From Mikania micrantha (Eukaryota; Streptophyta; Magnoliopsida; Asterales; Asteraceae): a stretch of 64,000 bases of DNA. Within the stretch, counting starts at the first letter, position 1. Each line of letters starts with the position of its first letter. Positions 1-9,659 of this stretch are shown piece after piece. Below the pieces are notes generated by a model. It was given only the letters and a program-made list of their open reading frames with translations. It was not told the DNA's origin and made no database searches. Both the position numbers and the translations under genes were made by a program. Location: positions 109,880,362-109,944,361 of the forward strand of contig CM018693.1 in NCBI GenBank assembly GCA_009363875.1, in the 5' to 3' direction.

Positions 1-782
1 ATATGTTCAGGTCATCGTCCATACTTACTAGTACTGATACTAGTACATCGTGCATACATATCCTATAACATGTATAGGAATTCATCATAACATTCTATCA
101 TCACATACATAGCATGCAAGCATCATAAGATATTATCATACATCATGGCATCATGTAATGCTAGCATCATTTCCTCATTCATACATCATGGCATCATATT
201 TTCGTACCATGCTAGCATATAATCATCATTCAACATTCATGCATCCTAGTATTCTAAAACCTCGTCATAGCATCTATTAACTATTGCCTTAGTTAACATC
301 ATAATGCATGCTCTCATTGACCTGTTATGTCATCATAACTCATTTACCATGCACGTATCATACCTTAGCATATCCCCAGACACATTTCATCATGAGTAAT
401 ACATATTCATAAATTCATCATCATGGCATAACATCATTTATAAATCATCATAACATAATCACATAACATAACAATAAGCATGCATGCCAGCCCAAAACAG
501 TAAGTGTAAATAGGGCGTCTAGAACTCACCTGATAGTAGACCCTTGTTTCCTTAGCTGAAATCCTTAGCTAGGGCTTAGGAACCTACATCAGTTACATCA
601 TCTCATTACATCCCGTTCTTAGACTTAGAATTTATTCAAGTCCTCATAGCCTACTAGTCCCCCTTACTAAATTCCAAGTCCTCGAAACTTAGCTAAGTAT
701 TCGAAACACTTGAAGTCCATTAGGTTCCCATGTACACAAAATTACAGAGTTCACGAAATGGCTGGTGCTTGGAACCATCATC

Positions 783-925
783 TGTATTCGAAATAACTAG
801 TGTATTCGAAATACCCAGTGTATTCGAAGTAGCATGTGTACACGAAATGGCCCTTGTACCCGAAATGCCATGTACTCGAAATATCTATTGTACTCGAAAT
901 AACATGTATGATTTCGAGTACCCTC
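783..925. repeat. 18-bp tandem repeat inside the LTR
   Basis: About seven units of 16-18 bp each begin TGTAYNCGAAAT, followed by inverted copies (ATTTCGAGTA, ATTTCGTGTA). The same array recurs at 7699-7841 in the other LTR. On the element's own strand it lies downstream of the TATA box, so it is in transcribed LTR sequence. It also creates a spurious repetitive open frame. Confidence 0.85.
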
Positions 926-1304
926 TGTTCATGATTTCGTGTACTCATCATTTCGTCATAAAACATCTCAGAAAATTCATCTAAGGCTTTGGGGAGCTAG
1001 TTCTAGGTTCCTTAGGTTGTTACCAACGTATTGGAACCTCAAAGTTACGAACTTTATGCATAAAGGTGTGAGCTTTATGCATAAGTTCACTCTTTGTTTA
1101 ACCATCCTAACTTTTGTATAAAAATCCTAACTTTTCAGTTTGGATCACTTACTTGAGGTTAAAGGATCACTCCTGTAGATTCTCGTGTGTATCCTCGTCC
1201 GTTTGATCAACCAAAGCTCGATCCTTGAAGTTTCTTGGTCCCGACTTCATGTACTCGAGAGAGAACGTGTTTCTAGCCAAAGGTTAGCACGTTTCCCAAG
1301 GCCC

Positions 1305-1316
1305 TACTATTTATAG
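1305..1316 (-). promoter_or_regulatory. LTR TATA box (Gypsy-1, 3' LTR)
   Basis: On the minus strand this reads CTATAAATAGTA, a good plant TATA box. The copy in the 5' LTR, which would drive the element, is at 8221-8232. The homologous LTR at 9660-11506 has CTATATATAGTA at the matching place. Confidence 0.7.
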
Positions 1317-1373
1317 GCAGTGTCCTGTACCCGAAATTGTAAATTTCAAATACTATGGTTTTCGAGAACTACT

Positions 1374-1398
1374 GTACTCGAAATCCCATTTCGAGTAC
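1374..1398. promoter_or_regulatory. Perfect palindrome in LTR U3
   Basis: Arms GTACTCGAAAT and ATTTCGAGTAC (11 bp, perfect) flank a 3-base CCC spacer, about 60 bp upstream of the TATA box on the element strand. The same word is repeated in the transcribed LTR array. The second copy is at 8290-8314. Confidence 0.7.
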
Positions 1399-1511
1399 AC
1401 AACTTCGAGGCCTAAACTTAGTTATTTTTCGTCCCTTTTTCTAGCAAGTTAATCGTTCGTTACGCATTCGTAAGTTCAAATAACTTGTATTAGAAAATTT
1501 GGGGTGTTACA

Positions 1512-1525
1512 AGTCTCCCCTCCTT
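1512..1525 (-). other. Polypurine tract of Gypsy-1
   Basis: The minus strand reads AAGGAGGGGAGACT directly before the 3' LTR start TGTAACACC. This is the expected plus-strand DNA priming site. Confidence 0.85.
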
Positions 1526-1532
1526 ACAATAG

Positions 1533-1549
1533 GTTTCGTCCCGAAACCT
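1533..1549. promoter_or_regulatory. Inverted repeat next to the polypurine tract
   Basis: GGTTTCG and CGAAACC flank TCC, 8 bases from the polypurine tract. Gypsy-2 has the related AATTTCG-GGA-CGAAATT at 21005-21021 in the same position, although its Pol is quite different. The shared position suggests a conserved cis element. Confidence 0.55.
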
Positions 1550-1555
1550 GCCTCG

Positions 1556-1977
1556 TTACACATCGAACAAATGAGGATACAACTTCCTCATCTCGTCTTC
1601 CAATTCCCACGTCGTGTCTGAACCCCTCCGATGCTTCCACTGAACTTTACTTGACGAACCGTTTTATTCCGTAGCTGCTTTTCCTTCGTATCCACAATGG
1701 CAACTGGTTCTTCAATGTAGTTCAGTCGGTCATCTACCTCAATGTCATCCAAAGGAACATGTGCTTGCTCGTCTGCCAGACACTTCCTGAGATGTGACAC
1801 GTGGAAGGTAGGATGAATCCCGTTCAGCTCCTCTGGTAGATCCAGTCGATACACGACTTTCCCTACCCTTGCCTTTATCTGAAACGGTCCGATGTACCTA
1901 GGACTCAACTTTCCCCTCTTTCTGAATCTAATGATTCCCTTCCATGGTGATACCTTCAGCAACACTCGATCGCCCAC
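1556..1977 (-). pseudogene. Gypsy-1 integrase C-terminal part
   Basis: This is the last part of Pol, the region after the integrase core that packs against DNA. Recognisable pieces are GDRVLLKVSPWKGIIRFRKR and the segment GPFQIKARVGKVVYRLDLP, then FHVSHLRKCL. A one-base frame break near 1645-1650 shifts the reading; after it the other frame gives KHRRGSDTTWELEDEMRK and a normal stop at 1556. No clear chromodomain aromatic cage is visible. It is separated from the integrase core by a frame break and an apparent deletion of some 60-70 codons, judged against the homologous stretch of Gypsy-2. Confidence 0.85.
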
Positions 1978-2005
1978 ATCAAACTCGATCGGTCTCCGAC
2001 GCTTG

Positions 2006-2782
2006 TCAGCATAAGACTTTTAGCATTCCGATGCTGGAGTGGTAGCTGTTGTTATAAGAAAACTCCACCAATGGCAAGTGGTCATCCCAGCTCCCTCCAA
2101 AATCGATAATGCATGCCCTAAGCATATCCTCCAACGTTTGGATAGTCATTTCTGACTGTCCATCAGTCTGAGGGTGATAGGCGATACTGATATTTAACCT
2201 CGTTCCCATGGCATCATGAAACTGCTTCCAGAATCTGGAAGTAAACCTCGTATCCCGATCTGACACAATAGAGACAGGAACTCCGTGTCTGGTCACAATC
2301 TCTTTCACGAACAACTCAGACAACCTTTCGGATGTATACGTTTCCTTGATAGGGAGGAAGTGTGCACTCTTCGTCAGCCGGTCCACAATCACCCATATGG
2401 TATCATGCCGCTTAGCTGTCTTTGGTAGCTTGGTGATGAAATCCATGGTGATGTGTTCCCATTTCCATTCCTGTACCTCTAGAGGTTGCACATATCCGTA
2501 GGGCTTCTGATGTTCAGCCTTCACTTGCGCACAAGTAAGGCACCTGTTCACATACTGCATCACATTAAACTTCATGCCCGGCCACCAATAATCTTTCCGA
2601 AGATCTTGATACATCTTTTTCGCACCGGGATGCACAGAATAACGTGATTTGTGGGCTTCGTCTAAAATCCTCGACCGAACGTCCCTATTTCTTGGTACCC
2701 ACATCCGACCGAATCGTACCTTTATCCCATGATCATTGTCTTCCATGTTCTTGACTTGTCCGAAAACACGTTCAAAACCCAC
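2006..2782 (-). pseudogene. Gypsy-1 integrase core
   Basis: The integrase inserts element cDNA into the chromosome. The zinc-binding HHCC part is visible (EAHKSRYSVHPGAKKMY, then CLTCAQVK), followed by the catalytic core: first Asp in HITMDFITKLP, second Asp in IVSDRDTRFTS, Glu in YHPQTDGQSE. The frame differs from the preceding RNase H frame, and the linker between them is about 40 residues shorter than expected, so a deletion is the likely cause. After YNNSYHSSIGM the frame runs into unrelated residues and a stop, a second deletion. All three DDE residues are intact. Confidence 0.9.
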
Positions 2783-5154
2783 ATTGGCGTTATTACCAAA
2801 CTATACGATTTTACTCGTATGGCAGGATGATCAGTCTTGCGACTCAAAGCATCCGCCACCACATTGGCCTTTCCCGGGTGATATAGAATATCACAATCAA
2901 AATCCTTTAGCAGCTCAAGCCATCGTCTCTGCCTCATGTTCAAATCCTTTTGCTCGAAGAAATACTTCAAACTCTTGTGGTCGGTATAGATGGTACTTCT
3001 TACTCCATACAAATAGTGCCTCCATATTTTCAATGCAAACACCACTGCAGCGAGTTCAAGATCGTGGGTCGGGTAGTTAGCTTCATGAATCTTTAGCTGG
3101 CGCGAAGCATAAGCTATTACCCTTCCCCTTTGCATGAGTACGCATCCCAACCCTTGTCGTGACACGTCGGCATACACAACAAGATCATCATTTCCATTCG
3201 GCAGTGCTAGAACAGGAGCTTGGGTAAGTTTCTCCTTTAGCACTGAAAACGCTTGTTCTTGGTTTGGACCCCATTCGTACTTTACGTCTTTCTTCGTGAG
3301 CTTCGTCAGTGGCGTCGCTATCTTGGAGAAGTCCTGAATAAATCTCCGATAATAGCCAGCCAAACCAAGAAAACTGCGCACTTCTGTCGATGACTTCGGA
3401 GGACTCCATTTCATAATCGTTTCAACTTTAGCTGGATCTACCATAATGCCTTCTGGGTTCACCACGTGACCCAGAAACTGTACCTCTCGTAACCAGAAAG
3501 CGCATTTGGAGAACTTAGCATAAAGTTTCTCTTTCCTCAGGATCTCCAATACCTCACGTACGTGGCAAGCATGGTCTCCCTCGTTCTTTGAATAAATCAA
3601 AATATCGTCAATAAACACTATCACCGATCGGTCCAGCATCGGTCGACATACCTTGTTCATCAAATCCATAAATGTTGCGGGAGCATTCGTCAATCCAAAC
3701 GACATAACGAGAAACTCGTACTGTCCATAACACGTACGGAAAGCAGTCTTTGGAATATCCTGCTCTCGAACTTTCAACTGATGGTAACCGGATCGGAGAT
3801 CTATCTTTGAGAACCAGCTTGCACCTTGCAATTGATCGAACAAGTCATCAATTCTAGGTAGAGGATACCTGTTCTTTACGGTCAACTTATTCAGTTCCCG
3901 GTAATCGATACACATACGCATACTTCCATCTTTCTTCTTAACAAACAGCACCGGTGCTCCCCACGGAGAGACACTCGGTCGTATAAAACCTTTATCAAGG
4001 AGTTCTTGTAGCTGGGTCATCATTTCCTTCATCTCGTTTGGAGCTAAACGGTAAGGTGCTTTGGCAACGGGTTGTGCCCCCGGCGCTAAGTCGATCTGGA
4101 ACTCAATTTCCCGTTCGGGTGGTAATCCAGGCAATTCCTCAGGGAATACATCGGGGAAGTTACACACCACGGGAACATCATCAATCGTCCTCATATCCAT
4201 ACGTTCCTCAATCACGTAGGCCAAGTAGGCTACACACCCTCGCCTCATCATAACATCAGCCTTGATCATCGAAATGATCTTAGGCGCATACATCGCTTTA
4301 TCACCATAAACCGTCACGGAGCTCCCATCCATCGCACGTAAACATATCATCTTTCGTCGACATACAATGTTAGCCTCATATTTGGCTAACCAGTCCATAC
4401 CTAAAACCACATCGAATCCTCCTAAGGTAATAAGAAACAATCGTACTGGAAACCTATGACCTCCTATCTCAACATAACAATCATCAATAGCCTCAGTCAC
4501 CCTGGTCATCTTACCATTTGCCGTCTCTACATCAAATACCCGATCTATCTTCTTAACCTTCCCAGATAACCCATCACAGAAAGTAGAAGATACAAAACTC
4601 ATACTGGCACCAGAATCAAACAATACAGAAGCAGGAATATTGTTGATAGAAAAGGTACCTGTGACCACATCAGGGTCCTCAATCGCATCATCCTTCGTCA
4701 TCGTAAAGGCTCGTGCTTTAGCCTTCTGCTTCTCCTTTCCTTTCTCTTCTTTCTTACCCGAGCCCGAAGCATCGGCCCGTGGTTGCCTGCAATCTTTGGA
4801 CAGATGTCCAACCCCATTACAGTTATAGCATCGAATCGTACCGGGACAGTTGGCTGAAAACTGCCCCACCTTTCCACATCTGAAACATAAGTTTGTGCCC
4901 ACACGGCACGGCCCAGAATGGCCCTTACCACACTTGCTACATAGCCCAGCATCTTCCCGTTTCACCTTCTTGCCTGAAAACCTTCGTTGGTCTGTTCGAC
5001 CCCTTTTTGTCCCGGAGGACTCCTTCACCTTGACTTCCTCTTTCACTGGCTCATCAGCCATCACATCATCCCATACAATACCACTGAGTTCTACAGTAGA
5101 ATCAAAAGTCTTTGGGGCGTTCGCTTTAACATGAATCCTGACCTTGGGAGGCAA
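2722..5154 (-). pseudogene. Gypsy-1 Gag C-terminus, protease, RT and RNase H
   Basis: One open frame of about 810 residues, in the same frame as the upstream Gag and parted from it only by an amber codon at 5158-5160. Order by residue: three zinc knuckles at 72-122 (the middle one has Gln in place of His), aspartic protease motif FDSGAS near 179-184, RT about 350-560 with MSFGLTNAPATF and the catalytic FIDD at 515-518, then RNase H about 650-770 with YADVS, TDHKS and VADALSR. It makes the enzymes that process Gag-Pol and copy element RNA to DNA. The frame ends in out-of-frame residues after VITP, at the first deletion. Confidence 0.93.
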
Positions 5155-5157
5155 ACC

Positions 5158-5910
5158 CTACATGTACAACTTCACCCTTCGTTCCTCGGTAGAAACCAAG
5201 TGAGGAACAAGTCTAGCCGTCTCATTAAACCTCGACGTGTAATGACGGTGGTTCAGACTCCCAGCTTTTAGAACCAGAAACTCCCTTTCAACCTTATCCA
5301 GCTCGTTCTTGGGACAGAACTGTTTAGTGACCAGTTCCTTTAGATCGTCCCAAGTCATCTTCTCTACATCAGCTGCAGCTTTGGACTGCTTAATGGTGTT
5401 CCACCAGTGAAGTGCCTCCTCGACAAAAGAGTGAGCTGCGAACTTAACAGCTTGGTCGACTCGGCATTCACTGATGGAAATAACAGCCTCCATCGCGGAT
5501 ACCCAGTGGCAGGTGGCCACAGCATCCTTCTTACCATCGAAGGTCGGTGGGTTACATCCCTTGAAGGACTTGTAGTCACAGCCCTTCAGTTTCCCAGTCA
5601 TAGAGTCGTCGCTCTTCGCCTCGATGATCACCACCTCATCTTCTTTGGTGCTTTCTTTAGTTCCCTCAGACTTGTCTTTCAGAGCATCCTTCAGTGACTT
5701 AGCAATCAGGGCTGGTAGCTTCTCATCCATTACCTTGCAGACCTCAACAGAAATAGCCTTCACCACGATAGGCTCAAGAGTGAACTCTTCTTCATTCTCT
5801 GGTTTCTCGTTGTGCTCGTGGTCATCTTCATTGACGGGTTCTTCATTCTCGACATGTGGTTCTTCAGGTTCCTGTGGTTTCTTTCGCGGTCTACCCTTTT
5901 GTCCAGCCAT
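5158..5910 (-). pseudogene. Gypsy-1 Gag N-terminal part
   Basis: Gag forms the virus-like particle that packages element RNA. The start at 5910 (MAGQKGRPRKKPQEPEE) is matched by the related copy at 24828. An acidic N-terminal stretch is followed by the gypsy Gag core (CDYKSFKGCNPPTFDGKKD, HSFVEEALHWWNTIKQ, KQFCPKNELDKVEREF). The frame stops at an amber codon after KLYM. The relative at 25562-25600 has a Glu codon there, so a single GAG-to-TAG change separates Gag from the rest in this copy. Confidence 0.9.
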
Positions 5911-6223
5911 CTAACTATCTATCGGATGCAACAATTGATGAGTTAGTACATGAGTCAGTTTAGCACGAAATAAGTGTTGTAAATCGTTAATGACGTTGAT
6001 CAAGTGTTATTAACCATTTACCCAACTAATAGGCTCTAAACGTTTCCCATCCTATCTCTTCAATGTGCATGACACTAACTACTTACATAACCTTACATCT
6101 AACCCTTAACTCATACATAAACATTCGGCTCGTGGCATCCTTTCATCCGTGGTTGGCAATCCGCGTCAATTAATCCCATTCTCAGTTTAAGTCTTGGCAT
6201 TTGGGATGCCAAGATCTCTCAAA
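5911..6223 (-). other. Gypsy-1 leader with stem-loop
   Basis: About 310 bp between primer site and Gag. It contains no gene. A perfect 8-bp stem (CTTGGCAT / ATGCCAAG, loop TTGGG) sits at 6193-6213, 10 bp downstream of the primer site in RNA terms. The relative at 24500-24530 keeps the stem with a mismatch. Dimerisation or packaging is a possible role (inference). Confidence 0.55.
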
Positions 6224-6240
6224 CTATGGCTCTGATACCA
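6224..6240 (-). other. Primer binding site of Gypsy-1
   Basis: The minus strand reads TGGTATCAGAGCCATAG, complementary to the 3' end of plant initiator tRNA-Met, 3 bases from the 5' LTR end. It primes minus-strand DNA synthesis. Confidence 0.92.
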
Positions 6241-6243
6241 ACT

Positions 6244-8427
6244 TGTGAGGCCCCGAAACCGGGCACCTCGCAGAGGTTGGTTTTCATCATAACACATAGC
6301 TCTTAAACTAAAAACTTTCATAATCATGCAGCGGAAATGTAAACATAGTTGATAAACAGAATTCAATAAATTGTCTGTATCAAAATCATATCAAATTGCC
6401 AAAACCAACGGATCGTCTGAATTGATGCCCGAGCTCCATGCCTTCTCTTATCATAGCTTTAACCTGACATACATGCTAAATCAAGTCAGCTTACGCTGGT
6501 GAGTTCTAGTTTTCATAAAATATCATAACCGTTTAGTGAGTTAAACATTTTAACATGAAAGCGTTATATCATACACATAAACCATAACACATAACCATGT
6601 CATCATCGTAGCCATATAACCATCGTCATCATCGTAGCCATATAACCATCGTCATCATCAAACCACTGTCATCAACATGAGCAGTGGGCTTATGCCGGCA
6701 CAAGGCTCCATGTTTATAGTCTGATCGACTCTTACCATGTTTATAGCCCGATCGGCTCTTACCATGTTTATAGCCCGGACGGCTCTGTGTTTATAGCCTG
6801 ATCGGCCCCGTGTTTATAGCCCGATCGGCTCTTACCATGTTTATAGTCCGATCGACTCTCATGTTTATAGTGCGGTCGACTCTGTGTTTATAGCCCGATC
6901 GGCTGTTCATATCCTGATATGTTCAGGTCATCGTCCATACTTACTAGTACTGGTACTAGTACATCGTGCATACATATCCTATAACATGTATAGGAATTCA
7001 TCATAACATTCTATCATCACATACATAGCATGCAAGCATCATAACATATTATCATACATCATGGCATCATGTAATGCTAGCATCATTTCCTCATTCATAC
7101 ATCATGGCATCATATTTTCGTACCATGCTAGCATATAATCATCATTCAACATTCATGCATCCTAGTATTCTAAAACCTCGTCATAGCATCTATTAACTAT
7201 TGCCTTAGTTAACATCATAATGCATGCTCTCATTGACCTGTTATGTCATCATAACTCATTTACCATGCACGTATCATACCTTAGCATATCCCCAGACACA
7301 TTTCATCATGAGTAATACATATTCATATATACATCATCATGGCATAACATCATTCATAAATCATCATAACATAAGCACATAACATAACAATAAGCATGCA
7401 TGCCAGCCCAAAACAGTAAGTGTAAATAGGGCGTCTAGAACTCACCTGATAGTAGACCCTTGTTTCCTTAGCTGAACTCCTTAGCTAGGGCTTAGGAACC
7501 TACATCAGTTACATCATCTCATTACATCCCGTTCTTAGACTTAGAATTTATTCAAGTCCTCATAGCCTACTAGTCCCCCTTACTAAATTCCATGTCCTCG
7601 AAACTTAGCTAAGTATTCGAAACACTTGAAGTCCATTAGGTTCCCATGTACACAAAATTACAAAGTTCACGAAATGGCTGGTGCTTGGAACCATCATCTG
7701 TATTCGAAATAACTAGTGTATTCGAAATACCCAGTGTATTCGAAGTAGCATGTGTACACGAAATGGCCCTTGTACCCGAAATGCCATGTACTCGAAATAT
7801 CTATTGTACTCGAAATAACATGTATGATTTCGAGTACCCTCTGTTCATGATTTCGTGTACTCATCATTTCGTCATAAAACATGTAAGAAAATTCATCTAA
7901 GGCTTTGGGGAGCTAGTTCTAGGTTCCTTAGGTTGTTACCAACGTATTGGAACCTCAAAGTTACGAACTTTATGCATAAAGGTGTGAGCTTTATGCATAA
8001 GTTCACTCTTTGTTTAACCACCCTAACTTTTATATAAAAATCCTAACTTTTCAGTTTGGATCACTTACTTGAGGTTAAAGGATCACTCCTGTAGATTCTC
8101 GTGTGTATCCTCGTCCGTTTGATCAACCAAAGCTCGATCCTTGAAGTTTATTGGTCCCGACTCCGTGTACTCGAGAGAGAACGTGTTTCTAGCCAAAGGT
8201 TGGCACGTTTCCCCAGGCCCTACTATTTATAGGCAGTGTCCTGTACCCGAAATTGTAAATTTCCAATACTATGGTTTTCGAGAACTACTGTACTCGAAAT
8301 CCCATTTCGAGTACACAACTTCGAGGCCTAAACTTAGTTATTTTTCATCCCTTTTTCTAGTAAGTTAATCGTTCGTTACGCATTCGTAAGTTCAAATAAC
8401 TTGTATTAGAAAATTTGGGGTGTTACA
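6244..8427 (-). repeat. 5' LTR of Gypsy-1
   Basis: 2184 bp, bounded on the plus strand by TGTGAGG and TGTTACA. It contains the TATA box at 8221-8232, the 18-bp array at 7699-7841, and a second array at 6708-6903. The base just outside the right end begins AATTA, which would be the target duplication. The partner lies outside the window. Confidence 0.95.
6708..6903. repeat. About 25-bp tandem repeat with CGATCG core
   Basis: Eight imperfect units of roughly 23-27 bp carry TGTTTATAGCCCGATCGGCT or close variants. The CGATCG core is itself a palindrome. The array lies in the part of the LTR nearest the primer site (U5 side). Confidence 0.8.
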
Positions 8428-9362
8428 AATTACTTTAAATATAAAAGGGTATTTTAGTCATTTGTCTTAATTACAAAAATCAGATTTAATTTTTTATAAT
8501 ACTATGTTATTTTTTTTATACTATGTTATTTTTTTTATAAAAGTTACATCATCAAACTCGTCATATTTTTCTCGTTAATTCCATTATAGTCATGCCATAT
8601 TTTTTTCGAGTGTTCGTAATTACACTAACGTAACGAACAATAACTTTAATAATTTTATCTTCGTTTTCAAAAATTTTCCTTCTTTAAATTTTTTTTCCCT
8701 TATTTTAAATATACATTACCAACTTAACTTTTATTATAAACATTAGTTCATTAAATAAATTTATATCAATATAAGATAGAAAGTTAGATAATTGTAACGT
8801 AATTACAAAGTATGACACTTTAAAATATTCAGCTCGTTATATCACTATAATTACAAACATTTTGAAAAAACTCCAACTCGTTACATCAGTGTAACTACGA
8901 ACACTTTGAAAAAATTCACCTCGTTACATCAATGTTACAACTCGTTACCTCAGTGTAAATATGAACACTTTGAAAAAATCAGCTTGTTACATCAGTGTAA
9001 TTACGAACACTTTGAGAAAATTAAGCTCGTTACATCAGTATAATTTCGAAAACTTTGAAAAATTTTGACAAGACTATACTTGAATTAAAGATAAAAATGA
9101 GACAAATTTAATGGTGTAACTTTTATAAAAAAAATAATAATGTATGTAAAAGTTATGAAGGTTTAAATAATTGGGGGGTAAAATGTTTTTTAAATGAAAT
9201 CAAGTACACTTATCAAATGCCCTAAAATACCCTTAAACTAATCTAATTCACTCATTTTTCCCATAATTAACATGAAACACACATTTTAAATTTATTAAAT
9301 TAGACAACCAATCATATTGTGTTATTAAGTTCTCTCAATTAGTTGAGTTACCAATTGATTCG

Positions 9363-9420
<58 letters not shown>
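8428..9420. mobile_element. Foldback element, left end cut by Gypsy-1
   Basis: AT-rich, no coding sequence. Over its whole length it is an inverted, diverged copy of the element at 43090-44163: for example ACTTATCAAATGCCC here against the inverted form near 43250, and the CGTTAATTCCATTATAGTCA stretch near 8573 against 43840. It contains several copies of a GTTACATCAGTGTAA-type word (8870-9040). About 110 bp of the left terminus are missing exactly where Gypsy-1 starts, so Gypsy-1 inserted into it. Confidence 0.6.
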
Positions 9421-9435
<15 letters not shown>

Positions 9436-9440
9436 AAGAA
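9369..9440. repeat. (TA)n(GA)n microsatellite
   Basis: About 24 TA units are followed by about 10 GA units. TA tracts also bound the other foldback elements in this window. Confidence 0.95.
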
Positions 9441-9659
9441 ATGTTCATGAGAAAACTCATAATTTTGGAAAAAGTCAAGAAAACTCATACTAAACAATAA
9501 ATTTTTAAAAAAAAAATTTCATAATTTTTTATGATAAGGTTAAAAATGTTATAATAAAAAAATTGGAAAAAAATGTCACTCTAAATTTTATATATACAAG
9601 TTATTGAACTTACGAATGGTTAACGGTATATTAACTTGTAGAAAAGAGAAGAAAAATAA

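Larger units (their letters stand above)
1..1511 (-). repeat. 3' LTR of Gypsy-1, partial
   Basis: It is collinear with 6917-8427 and ends on the plus strand in TGTTACA, the inverted complement of the LTR start TGTAACA. The missing 673 bp lie before the window. It is followed directly by the polypurine tract. Confidence 0.95.
1..8427 (-). mobile_element. Gypsy-1, near-complete Ty3/gypsy LTR retrotransposon
   Basis: Reading on the minus strand the order is 5' LTR (6244-8427), primer site, leader, Gag, zinc knuckles, protease, reverse transcriptase, RNase H, integrase, polypurine tract, and 3' LTR (1-1511, cut by the window edge). Positions 1-1511 align with 6917-8427 without a length change and with about 21 substitutions counted by eye, roughly 98.6 percent identity, so the insertion is young. 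Coding is broken by one amber codon and at least three frame breaks, two of which look like internal deletions, so this copy cannot make its own proteins. Gag-Pol order with integrase after RNase H defines Ty3/gypsy. The protein resembles the Tekay/Del chromovirus group, which is inference. Confidence 0.95.

Noticed and set aside
730..984. 84-codon open frame with repeated VFEI words
   Set aside because: It is a direct translation of the 18-bp tandem array inside the LTR and appears identically in both LTR copies (7646-7900).
9369..9440. Could the TA/GA tract be a promoter?
   Set aside because: It is a microsatellite at the end of a foldback element, with no gene behind it.
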